DNA of 64,000 nucleotides, from NCBI GenBank assembly GCA_016713335.1, contig JADJPH010000018.1, positions 40,397 to 104,396 on the forward strand, read 5' to 3'. The stretch's first letter is position 1, and every line of letters begins with the position of its first letter. This DNA is from Candidatus Fredericiella danica (GTDB lineage: Bacteria; Chloroflexota; Anaerolineae; Caldilineales; Caldilineaceae). Positions 28,647-36,966 of this stretch are shown here, in pieces. Below the pieces are notes generated by a model, which was not told the origin of the DNA, made no database searches, and saw nothing but the letters and a program-made list of their open reading frames with translations. A program made the position numbers and the translations under genes.

Positions 28647-29276
28647 ATGCACGTGTTGTTCGTTAATAAAGTGGCGCCAAATCTCGGTGGTGGCGCCGAA
28701 GCGCGGATCCAGGAAGTCGGGCGACGCATGGTGGAGGCGGGGCACCGCGTCTCTGTCGTGTGCGGTATCACGGCGCCCAACCTGCCATCGCGCGCCGTTC
28801 TCGAGGGTATGGATGTTCGTTACGTGCGCACATTGCCTGATTCGCTGCTGCGCCGCAGCCGCGCGGCCTTCACGCCCTCGCGTGTGCTTTTCTACCTTCA
28901 CCCGCAGACACTGAAGACACTCCGGCAGGTTCACGATGAGAACGGTGTGGACGTAATCTGTGATGACATTTCGCCCATCCCCACACCGGGCGCCTCCCAA
29001 TTCGCGCGTACCTTGGGCATTCCGGCGATTGGCGTTGTGCACAACCTTTCAGGTGATTGGCAAGCCTGGAAGCGCAACTATGGCATCGCCTCCGGCACGG
29101 CGGGTTACTTTGCAGAACGCTGGCTGCGCAACACCCAACCCTACCAGCACATCATTTCTGACTCAGCCTGGATGGTTGATGCGCTTGCGACCAGCATGCC
29201 GCGGTGCGGCTCTCCTGGATCCCAAACGGCGTTGATTCCACGATGTTTCACCCCAGGACAGAAGCCGTTGCCGTGA
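28647..29276 (+). CDS. Family 4 glycosyltransferase, N-terminal (acceptor) part
   Basis: The N-terminal Rossmann half of a GT-B enzyme: VLFVNKVAPNLGGGAEARIQ, RMVEAGHRVSVVCG, and DVICDDISPIPTPG. The frame is lost at about 29200, after ATSMP; one added base reads AAVRLSWIPNGVD, in register with the next entry. The residues after that point are spurious. The repaired length is about 399 residues. Confidence 0.82.
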   Translation: MHVLFVNKVAPNLGGGAEARIQEVGRRMVEAGHRVSVVCGITAPNLPSRAVLEGMDVRYVRTLPDSLLRRSRAAFTPSRVLFYLHPQTLKTLRQVHDENGVDVICDDISPIPTPGASQFARTLGIPAIGVVHNLSGDWQAWKRNYGIASGTAGYFAERWLRNTQPYQHIISDSAWMVDALATSMPRCGSPGSQTALIPRCFTPGQKPLP

Positions 29277-29845
29277 GCGACCGCGTCCATCTCGGTTTTG
29301 CAGGGCGTTTTATTGCGCTGAAGGGACACAAGCTATTGATTGAGGCTACCGCACAGGCATTGGCGGCCGGTGCGCCCATCCATCTACATCTTGCCGGCGA
29401 TGGCCCCCTGTTGGAAGATGTGAAAAGCCAGGTCTGCCAGGCCGGAATTGGCGAAAATGTCACAATACATGGGCGCATACCGCGCGCATCGATGTCTGCG
29501 TTTTATCAGAATCTGGATATTTACGTCTCGCCGTCCTATTTTGAAGGTCTTCCCGTGACATTTCTGGAAGCAATGGCCAGCGGTTTACCCATCATCTCGA
29601 CTCGAATCGATGCCACGCAGGGCGTCATCTCGGCAAAGACCGGGATCCTGACCGAGGTGGGTTCCGCACCCGAACTGGCGCGCGCGATGATCGCCCTTGC
29701 GGGCAGACCAGAACAGCGCATATCGCTGGGACGCCATGCACGCGAGGAGGCTGAAACAAAGTATAATTGGGACACAATCGCCGCAGACCAGGTGGCCATC
29801 TACGCGCGCTATTTGGCCGCCACTCCGGATAGACATCTGGTATAG
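29204..29845 (+). CDS. Family 4 glycosyltransferase, C-terminal (donor) part
   Basis: The GT4 catalytic half: SWIPNGVDSTMFHP, then FAGRFIALKGHKLLIEA, LAGDGPLLEDV and the E-x7-E signature EGLPVTFLEAMASGLPII. Retaining GT-B enzymes of this type use NDP-sugars. Its place a few genes after sqdB makes it a candidate sulfoquinovosyl transferase (SqdX is also GT4), but nothing in the sequence settles that. Confidence 0.82.
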   Translation: MRLSWIPNGVDSTMFHPRTEAVAVSDRVHLGFAGRFIALKGHKLLIEATAQALAAGAPIHLHLAGDGPLLEDVKSQVCQAGIGENVTIHGRIPRASMSAFYQNLDIYVSPSYFEGLPVTFLEAMASGLPIISTRIDATQGVISAKTGILTEVGSAPELARAMIALAGRPEQRISLGRHAREEAETKYNWDTIAADQVAIYARYLAATPDRHLV

Positions 29846-29882
29846 ACCGGAGCAACTGGGACAGACAAAAGAGATCGCCAGC

Positions 29883-30821
29883 ATGACTACGACAAAACAG
29901 CCGACCTTCCTAGTGGTGGGCGCCGCAAAATCCGGCACCACGTCGCTTTTTTATTACCTCGCTCAGCATCCTGAGATCTATGTGCCGGCCGTCAAAGAGG
30001 TCAACTACTTCTGTGAGCCGCGTGGACCGTACGCAAAGGCCGATGCGGAGTATCTGGCGCTTTTCAGGTGGGGTGCACAGAAGGCAGGTGGCGAGGCGTC
30101 AGTCGCCTACCTGTTCGATGAAGGTGCGCCCCAACGCATCAAGCAGTTGCTTGGAGCAATCAAGATTCTGATCGTGCTGCGCAATCCTGCGGATCGGGCA
30201 TATTCGCAGTGGAGTTTTTACAACTACCGCGGCGAAGAACCGCTGGGGTTTGAGGAAGCGCTGGCTGCCGAACAAGACCGGAGGAATTCGGCCGAATTCC
30301 AGGCAAATGCCCACGGTCACCCAGGCTTCTTCTATTACTATTGGGCAGGTCTCTACTATGAGCAGGTGAAGCACTACATCGACACCTTTGGCCGCGAAAA
30401 TGTGCACATCGACATTTTTGAAGAGTTGGTGCGCGATCTGCCGGCCCGTTGCGCCAACATCTTTACGTTGCTCGGTGTCGATCCAGACTTCCAACCCAAT
30501 TTCACGGTTTACAATGAACAACAGACGTACAAGAATAAATGGCTCAAGGAGATGTTGAGCACCGCACGACCTGGTTTTGTCAACAAGACCTATGAGGCGC
30601 TACCGGTTGCGCTGCGGATGCGGGTCTTCCAGGTCGCACGCAAAGTCTATTGGTCCAACATGAAAGAGGCGCCAAAGCGCCAGATGGACCCGAAAGTGCG
30701 CGAGCGTTTGTTGGAAGCCTATCAAGACGATATTTCTCAGTTGAGCGACTTGCTGGGGTGTGATCTTTCAGCGATCTGGTTGGCGCCGAAACCCGTGGCT
30801 CAACTCGCCGGGCAGCAATAG
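29883..30821 (+). CDS. PAPS-dependent sulfotransferase
   Basis: 312 residues. The 5'-phosphosulfate-binding loop is FLVVGAAKSGTTSLFYYLAQHPEIY at residues 9-33, and the 3'-phosphate-binding element is ILIVLRNPADRAYSQW with its conserved Arg and Ser. Both match heparan/chondroitin-type Sulfotransfer_1 or _3 enzymes. It would transfer sulfate from PAPS (made by CysNC) to a hydroxyl of a carbohydrate. No signal peptide or membrane helix is visible, so it should act in the cytoplasm, on a lipid-linked or nucleotide-linked sugar. The frame can open at 29697, but that overlaps the upstream gene; ATG 29883 is the natural start. Confidence 0.88.
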   Translation: MTTTKQPTFLVVGAAKSGTTSLFYYLAQHPEIYVPAVKEVNYFCEPRGPYAKADAEYLALFRWGAQKAGGEASVAYLFDEGAPQRIKQLLGAIKILIVLRNPADRAYSQWSFYNYRGEEPLGFEEALAAEQDRRNSAEFQANAHGHPGFFYYYWAGLYYEQVKHYIDTFGRENVHIDIFEELVRDLPARCANIFTLLGVDPDFQPNFTVYNEQQTYKNKWLKEMLSTARPGFVNKTYEALPVALRMRVFQVARKVYWSNMKEAPKRQMDPKVRERLLEAYQDDISQLSDLLGCDLSAIWLAPKPVAQLAGQQ

Positions 30822-30825
30822 CGGT

Positions 30826-32487
30826 ATGTCTCCCTCGCTCCGGCAGTGGCTGCGCCCCGCACCCGTCATTGGCGCGGCCAGCGGTATCCTCTGGCTTCTG
30901 CAACTCACGGGCATGACGACAGCGGTCAGCAACAGTTTCGTTGCTGTTCTGGTCAGCCTGGTTGCCTTACTGGTTTTCCCTGGCTGGTTGTTGGCGCGGC
31001 TGATCGGTGTGGTCCGTACTTCGTGGCTGGAAGAGACCTTTGTCGATATCGCTCTGGGATTGGGCCTGGCCAGCGCCCTCATTTTTGTAGCGGTCAACAC
31101 GCCCACGAACATTACCAGCATCGCCTTCTTTCACACGATCCTTGTCCTGCTCCTGGCGCCACTTGCACTCCTGGCCATGTGGCTGCGCTGGCGGCGTCGA
31201 TTATCGGACAATGAAGCCACGGAACCACCCGTTTGGCGCTTCTCATGGCTCAATGCAGCATATTGGCTTGCCGCGGCAATTGCCGTAGCCGCAGCGATCT
31301 ATGTGCTGGTCGATCATGCCGCCTATTACTTTGGTCCAACCGATCGCCCCAATATCCTGGCGTGGATTCGTCATTTTCTTACGACCGATTTCTTCTTTGA
31401 CCGCGGGTTTCGCCTTGCACCGGAGGTCGTGTTCACCACCCTGCGTGAGAAAGTGCAGACACTCAATGTGCTGGCTGCGCTTGTTGTTCACGGCGCGGAT
31501 ATCCCGCTCGATTGGGCCTACCTCATCGACCTGCCGGTGATTCTGGCGTTAGCCGCCTTTGTCCTCACCTACCTCGTTGCCAAGGAACTGCTGCACGATA
31601 CGCGGCTTGCGCTCGTTGCGGTGGCATTGCTGAGCATCTGGTTGCTCTCCGATATTGACAATGGCGATACTAACGGCCTGGGCTTCATGTTGCGGCTGAT
31701 CGAAGACAAATATGTCCTAAAACACCTGCTCTTTCCCCTGAGCATCTGGCTGTATTTGCGCTACCTGGGGCGCGGTGCGTGGCAGAACCTGGTCGTGCTG
31801 GCGGCAGTGCTCTTTTCGGCGACGGTCTCACATCCCCTCGGTATCCTGTTCTTTGCACTTCCAACCGGACTGTATTGGCTTTTTATTCTGGCCGACTTCA
31901 AACGCGCGGACGGCAAACTGGTGCGGCGCACCACCATTGTTCTGGGGTTGACCGTGCTTTTTGTGGGCGCCGCCTATCTACAGGGCCGCGAATTCTTGAC
32001 GACATCGAATACCGCAGGTCTCTATGCAGGAAGCTATGATGAGATGCTCAGCCTGCGCGGCGGATTGGACACGGAGTACCGCGCCCGACGCCTGCTGATT
32101 TTCTCATTGGACTACCAGTTATACATCGGGTCGCTGCATCTGATCTCGCATCCGTTCATTCTCCTGACACTTGCGTGCACCCCCCTGCTTGCCTGGCGCT
32201 GGAATAGCCGCCTCCCGGAACGGTTCCTACTGGCCGCCGTGCTAGCGCCGATGATCGCCGTCTACATGCCTGGAATTTCCACTATCGTGGGAAAGGTAAT
32301 TTCGCCCTGGATGCTATGGCGCCTATTGTGGATCTTTCCGGCGCCCTATGTCCTGGCCTATACTTTGGGCGCCATTGCCGACGCCGTGCAGCGCCACCAG
32401 GCTATCCAGGCCGGTCGCTATCCGCTGGCGAAGTGGGTGCCGCTGGTCGCGGTCGCATTTTGCGAGTCCTGCTGGCCCCACGCATGA
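30826..32487 (+). CDS. Polytopic GT-C-like membrane protein (module 1), N-terminal membrane part
   Basis: About 554 residues with a dozen hydrophobic segments. A periplasmic-facing stretch after helix 4-5 (FGPTDRPNILAWIRHFLTTDFF) is followed by the motifs IEDKYVLKHLLFPLSIWLYLR and SHPLGILFF. EDKY and HPLG recur in the paralogue at 36967. The architecture resembles GT-C glycosyltransferase-like proteins (DUF6077/DUF6541 type); no enzymatic activity is proved. The frame ends near 32487 after a shift. At least three further small shifts between 32460 and 32790 scramble about 100 residues that lead into the TPR part. ATG 30826 follows the sulfotransferase stop by 4 bases. Confidence 0.7.
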   Translation: MSPSLRQWLRPAPVIGAASGILWLLQLTGMTTAVSNSFVAVLVSLVALLVFPGWLLARLIGVVRTSWLEETFVDIALGLGLASALIFVAVNTPTNITSIAFFHTILVLLLAPLALLAMWLRWRRRLSDNEATEPPVWRFSWLNAAYWLAAAIAVAAAIYVLVDHAAYYFGPTDRPNILAWIRHFLTTDFFFDRGFRLAPEVVFTTLREKVQTLNVLAALVVHGADIPLDWAYLIDLPVILALAAFVLTYLVAKELLHDTRLALVAVALLSIWLLSDIDNGDTNGLGFMLRLIEDKYVLKHLLFPLSIWLYLRYLGRGAWQNLVVLAAVLFSATVSHPLGILFFALPTGLYWLFILADFKRADGKLVRRTTIVLGLTVLFVGAAYLQGREFLTTSNTAGLYAGSYDEMLSLRGGLDTEYRARRLLIFSLDYQLYIGSLHLISHPFILLTLACTPLLAWRWNSRLPERFLLAAVLAPMIAVYMPGISTIVGKVISPWMLWRLLWIFPAPYVLAYTLGAIADAVQRHQAIQAGRYPLAKWVPLVAVAFCESCWPHA

Positions 32488-32802
32488 CAAGCGGTGTGGA
32501 CAATCTTGAGAAGTTCCGGGACGCTCACCATGGACGACCTGTCCCTATTGGCCTACGTGCGCGATCACGCGTCAACCGGCAGCCTCGTGGTTGCCGAGAC
32601 GCTCAGCGACCAGTTTCCCAGTCTGGTGATGAACTCGTACGGGACCACTTTTCGGGATGCCCCACCGCTCTTTCACTGACACACTACTAGACCGGCGCAC
32701 CTTCTATACAACGCCCTATATCACCCAGGGGCATATCGACTTTCTGAGCAATACAATGATCGATTTGCAGACACTCTGATCGTCATCGAACAGGGTTCAA
32801 AG

Positions 32803-33657
32803 TTGAGTTTTGAGATGTGGGCGATGCCGGAACTCTTTGCGTCGGTGTTTGAGAATGACACCTACGTGCTGTATCGCTGGCAGCCCCAAAACATGGATCC
32901 ATTCCAGGAAGCGCTGATCGCGGGGAACACAGATCTGGTCGAAAATGGCTGCCGGCAGGGGATGGAGCCGTACACCCTGGCGGTCGATATGCAGCCACGA
33001 AATGGGCTGGCACTCTTACGGCTTGCCGAATGCACCTCACTGGGTGGCAGGGATCCCGCGGGAGCGCTGGCGTTTGCGGAGCAAGGGGTCGCCCTGCTTG
33101 GCGATCACCCGTGGGCGATGCAGACGCTTGCTTCAATTCTTATGAACACCCGGCAACCCGTAAGCCCCCAATATGGCGACATGCTTGCGATTCATCAGCG
33201 TGCTGTCGAACGTGCTGAACAGGGCCGCCATCCTGAACTCATCGACACGATTCTCAAGTCGTTATACCGATCGTTACAACCGACCGTTGACAAACCACAG
33301 TTGGCAACCCTGGTACAGCAGATCATCGGGATGGCCGATCGCAACTATGCGACAGACCCGACCCGAGGCCATCAGACGCAGTTGTACCGCAACTACGTAC
33401 AGGCCGGTTTGATCTATGCCGCAGCGGGAAACGTGCCGCGCGCCCAGGCAATGTATGCCCGTGCGATCGCACTCCAACCTGAGACGCCGGATGCCTCGCT
33501 GGCACTGGCGGCGTTGTTGCAGAAGGAAGGCCGCCAGGCCGAAGCACTGAACGTGTTGGCAGATGCGACTGTTTCAGACGACAGCCAGGCCTGGCCCTAT
33601 GTGGCACGTGGCAAACTCTACCTCAACCAACTGTACGAGGCAGACGAGACAAATTGA
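32803..33657 (+). CDS. Module 1 GT-C-like protein, C-terminal TPR part
   Basis: The soluble C-terminal portion: a segment FEMWAMPELFASVFENDTYVLYRW, then helical TPR-type repeats (AGLIYAAAGNVPRAQAMYARAIALQPE and ASLALAALLQKEGRQAEALNVL in parts). The paralogue at 36967 shows the same order (membrane domain, a beta-rich linker ending in YQVYQL, TPRs) in one unbroken frame, which is why I join this to 30826. The joined protein would be about 940 residues. Confidence 0.68.
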   Translation: MSFEMWAMPELFASVFENDTYVLYRWQPQNMDPFQEALIAGNTDLVENGCRQGMEPYTLAVDMQPRNGLALLRLAECTSLGGRDPAGALAFAEQGVALLGDHPWAMQTLASILMNTRQPVSPQYGDMLAIHQRAVERAEQGRHPELIDTILKSLYRSLQPTVDKPQLATLVQQIIGMADRNYATDPTRGHQTQLYRNYVQAGLIYAAAGNVPRAQAMYARAIALQPETPDASLALAALLQKEGRQAEALNVLADATVSDDSQAWPYVARGKLYLNQLYEADETN

Positions 33658-33775
33658 GCGGTGGGATTTCGACGGAGAGACAAGACCTGTCACGAGACAT
33701 GCGTGACTCGTGACTCATTAACCTTGCAAGCTGTAGTTCAGTCCCTAGCACCCAGGTATGGCACAATAACAGCTT

Positions 33776-34327
33776 ATGGGTAAACAACAACCTTCAGATT
33801 CTGCATCAGCGGCCAGGCCATCGCGCCGCCTCATGGTGGCGATCCTCCTTGGCGTGCTTTTGCTCGTGCTGCTCATTGCCGCAGGCGTACTGCTCTACCG
33901 TAATTTGCGCCCGGTGCGCACGCCCTCAGAGATCTCGCCACAACCACAGCCCGCGGCTTTTTTGACTGCCTCTATCAGCGAGTTCGAGCAGGCGGTGGCG
34001 CGAGATCCTCAAAATGCCGCTGCCTATGAGAATCTCAGCTTTGCCTACACGCTGGCCGGGCGTTTCGACGATGCCATCGCCATCTGGCAGCAAGCGGCGC
34101 AGGCGAATCCTGGCCAGGCGTGGCCGATGGCGAATCTAGGCCGCCTCTATGAGTCGGTCGGGCTTAGCCTGAAGGCGCGCGATGCCTACGTGAATGCCGC
34201 CAATGAGGATCCGCAAGACAATGAAGCCAATCGCGCGCTGGCGCGAATTGCACAAGGTGTTGCCGGCAACCAGGCAATTCAGCAATTCATCACCGATCGT
34301 GCATTGCGGCGCCATTCCCGCCGGTAG
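33776..34327 (+). CDS. Membrane-anchored TPR/jelly-roll protein (module 1), N-terminal part
   Basis: A short basic N-terminus, one membrane helix (about residues 19-42, LMVAILLGVLLLVLLIAAGVL), then two or three TPR units (EFEQAVARDPQNAAAYENLS and DDAIAIWQQAAQANPGQAWP). The topology suggests the rest is outside the cell. The frame shifts at about 34300, after AIQQFITD, and continues in the next entry. A 118-base gap precedes it. Confidence 0.7.
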   Translation: MGKQQPSDSASAARPSRRLMVAILLGVLLLVLLIAAGVLLYRNLRPVRTPSEISPQPQPAAFLTASISEFEQAVARDPQNAAAYENLSFAYTLAGRFDDAIAIWQQAAQANPGQAWPMANLGRLYESVGLSLKARDAYVNAANEDPQDNEANRALARIAQGVAGNQAIQQFITDRALRRHSRR

Positions 34328-36395
34328 TTTTCAACTGCTCAATCAAACCCTCCCCAACGGCTGGACATTCCTGGGCTATTTTGCCGATGAGCGCGCGCTT
34401 GCCGATGGCGCGACCGGCGAGGTCTGGACTTTTTGGCAGGCCCCCACCCTGGAGACAAAACCGGAGATCGACCTGGAGAAATGGACACCGGTTTCCCCGG
34501 GTGTCTGGGGCAGGGTCGATGACTTGCGCACCCTGATCGCCGGCGGCAACTTCGAACAGAATATCGTCAATGGCCGCCCAGGTGCATTTCCAAACGATGT
34601 GTACCGCGCGCAAGCTGCCACACGCCAACTGCGCCGGATTGACCGCGACGGTGCAACCAATACGGTGGCTTCGCTCACGAACGATGCGATCAACCGCAAC
34701 ACAAGTTTTGCCACAGACCGGATCGGTGTTCAGCCCGATATGGCCTATCTCCTCAGCGCCGAAGTCTACAATTTGCAGGGCAATCCACGGATTGGGTGGC
34801 GCTGGAATGGCATCTTCCCCGATCGCTTCACGAGTCCGGAAGGAACTGCGACCCCGCTCGCGGCCAAGGATGGTTGGCAGCAATTTGCAGGTCTTGCCGC
34901 GCCCTTGCCGGGGGCGAGTTCATTTCAGGCGTGGCTGGTGAATAGTGGTACGGATGGCGCCGCCTATTTTGACGATGTCACTTTGCTGCCGCTGCCGGCG
35001 CCCGCCCCATTGTGGCCGGGAATCCCAACGGCAGCGGTTGAGCGGGCACAGCAGCATGAAGACCTACTGGCGCAGATCGTCAACTACCCAGCCACAATCG
35101 ATGATCCCGCCTGGCTCGCCAGGGCCAGCACGTTGGGACCCTCCAACCGCGCCGAACAAATCCTTACCAGTGGCTGGACCTTCTTGGGCTACCATACGGA
35201 CGAGCAGGCGCTCGTGGCAGGTGCGCGCCCGCCACTGCTCCTCTATTTCCGCGGCCCTGAAGGGGCAATTCCAGGCGCCAGAGAAGATGGGTGGATTGAC
35301 CTTGGCAGCGGACGCTGGTTATTTGTCCAGCAGCAAGCGCAGAATGTCGTTCAGAACGGCGATTTTGAAGGGGGATTGGACACGTGGTCGACCGACTTCT
35401 TTGAAGCGCCGGAGGAAACGCACGCATTGACCGTCAGCGTCCGCAGCGGCTATACAACCACCGCGGGTGTACTGGCCAACACGGAAATCTACTCGAACAG
35501 TAGTTTCATCTCGCCTCCCGAAGTCGTGGCGCCAGACAGCATCTACCTGCAGGCCGGGTGGCTTTATGGCCCCACCGGGCGCAGCTATATAGGCCGGCAA
35601 TGGAGTGGGCGCGTACTGGATGAGACCCAGACGGCCGCAACCTATTTGGCAGGCGCACAGGCGCCGTCTTCGTGGCAGCACTTTGCCGGCATTGCCGAAC
35701 CGCCGCCGGGTGCTGAGAACTTCACGGTGTGGCTCCTCAACTATCTTGGTATGGGGCCAGCATTGTTCGACAATATGCTGATGGTCGCGCTGCCCGCCCC
35801 GGCGCCTTTGGTCGGTGCTGCGACCCTGGAGGACGCCAACTTTGGCGCCGCAGTCGAACTCTTCAAGGAATATCAGGCCGATCCTGCTCTTCTGAACGAC
35901 GAAGTATGGTTGAGCAATCTCGCTTTAACAGGTCCGGCGCGCCAGGCGGGGAGCGCGACTGACGGCGGTTGGACACTGCTAGGCTATACGACCGACGAAT
36001 CTGTGTTGGCGGGAGGACTTGCGGCACCTGCTTTCTTCTTCTGGCAGGGTCCGGTCGGTGTTGTTCCCGGGGATCGCGCACAGGGCTGGCATAGTTTGGA
36101 TGCCGATCTCTGGGTGCAGATCGTTGACGCCACCACCAGCGTACTGCCAAATGGCAATTTAGAGATCCCGGTGGAAGAAGCTGCTGCCGGCGGGTTCCCG
36201 CTCGACTATGCAACCAGCGTACCCGCAGCCGACCGTATTGCCTTCGAATTACGCGACACAGGGGTGACGTCAGTCGTCACACTCGCCAACGACAATGCGT
36301 CCGAAACGGACGGCGTTGCATCGGCAGTGCTGCCTGTTGCGCCCGAGCAGAGTTACGTGCTCGCTGCCTGGGCTGCGTGCGCTGGATGGCGGTAA
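34308..36395 (+). CDS. Membrane-anchored TPR/jelly-roll protein (module 1), repeat region
   Basis: About 695 residues made of three similar units. Each begins with a W-T-x-L-G-Y motif (GWTFLGYFADERAL, GWTFLGYHTDEQAL, GWTLLGYTTDESVL), followed by a W/F-rich strand (FWQAP, YFRGPEGAIPG, FWQGPVGVVPG). A beta-sandwich starts near NGDFEGG/NGNLEI and ends near YFDDVTLLPLP. The NGxFE...FDD(V/I) pattern is typical of CBM4/9-like jelly-roll domains that often bind glycans. The start given is the first in-register codon, not a real start. The frame breaks again at about 36374 and 36421. Confidence 0.66.
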   Translation, partial: GAIPAGSFQLLNQTLPNGWTFLGYFADERALADGATGEVWTFWQAPTLETKPEIDLEKWTPVSPGVWGRVDDLRTLIAGGNFEQNIVNGRPGAFPNDVYRAQAATRQLRRIDRDGATNTVASLTNDAINRNTSFATDRIGVQPDMAYLLSAEVYNLQGNPRIGWRWNGIFPDRFTSPEGTATPLAAKDGWQQFAGLAAPLPGASSFQAWLVNSGTDGAAYFDDVTLLPLPAPAPLWPGIPTAAVERAQQHEDLLAQIVNYPATIDDPAWLARASTLGPSNRAEQILTSGWTFLGYHTDEQALVAGARPPLLLYFRGPEGAIPGAREDGWIDLGSGRWLFVQQQAQNVVQNGDFEGGLDTWSTDFFEAPEETHALTVSVRSGYTTTAGVLANTEIYSNSSFISPPEVVAPDSIYLQAGWLYGPTGRSYIGRQWSGRVLDETQTAATYLAGAQAPSSWQHFAGIAEPPPGAENFTVWLLNYLGMGPALFDNMLMVALPAPAPLVGAATLEDANFGAAVELFKEYQADPALLNDEVWLSNLALTGPARQAGSATDGGWTLLGYTTDESVLAGGLAAPAFFFWQGPVGVVPGDRAQGWHSLDADLWVQIVDATTSVLPNGNLEIPVEEAAAGGFPLDYATSVPAADRIAFELRDTGVTSVVTLANDNASETDGVASAVLPVAPEQSYVLAAWAACAGWR

Positions 36396-36464
36396 TCCGA
36401 TGCTCGGTGTCGGTGGGTTGGCGAGACCCTGCCGGTCGACGCAGAAACAAGCCAGTTTGCTACA

Positions 36465-36956
36465 TTGCAGTATCCGTTGATCGACTGGACCCATGCCACC
36501 GGATTCTTTACCCCGCTGCCTGGGGCAACCGGCGTACAGGTCACGGCCTATAATTATCTTGGCGCCGGCAAGGTTCAAGTGGACGATATTGTCCTTCTGC
36601 CAGTCGATCTCCCCGCTGCAACAACGGAAGATGGCGCCACCGGCACAGAAGGTGCGGCGCCAATTGAGGCGCCGATTTCGGAACCCATCGTACCTGATCC
36701 TCTGGAGTCAGGCGCTGAGCCAATCTCCACCGGCGCGCCCCTGTCGAACACGCCGGCGATCACGCAGACGGAGGCGCCGCCACCGGCGGCAACAGTGCTC
36801 CCCGACCAGGATGCCGAGCCTGCCGAGTTGCCTACGATTGATCAGACGCCATTCCCGGAGCCGAATGAATCCTTGACGCCTACTGTGACGGTTGAAGCCG
36901 ATGTGACTCCGTTGCCAGCAGCAACTGACGATGGAGGTGGGGCCACTTCGCCGTGA
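36465..36956 (+). CDS. Membrane-anchored TPR/jelly-roll protein (module 1), C-terminal tail
   Basis: The end of the third jelly-roll (GATGVQVTAYNYLGAGKVQVDDIVLLP) followed by about 110 residues rich in Pro, Thr, Glu and Ala. This low-complexity tail is likely a cell-wall-spanning or glycosylated linker. Joined to the two preceding entries, the protein would be about 1,060 residues. Its 3' end overlaps or abuts the next gene. Confidence 0.62.
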   Translation: MQYPLIDWTHATGFFTPLPGATGVQVTAYNYLGAGKVQVDDIVLLPVDLPAATTEDGATGTEGAAPIEAPISEPIVPDPLESGAEPISTGAPLSNTPAITQTEAPPPAATVLPDQDAEPAELPTIDQTPFPEPNESLTPTVTVEADVTPLPAATDDGGGATSP

Positions 36957-36966
36957 GGATGGTCAT

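Noticed and set aside
32316..32690. Separate small gene between the module 1 membrane and TPR parts
   Set aside because: Fragments of sensible sequence alternate between frames and match the linker of the unbroken paralogue at 36967, so this is one frameshifted gene.
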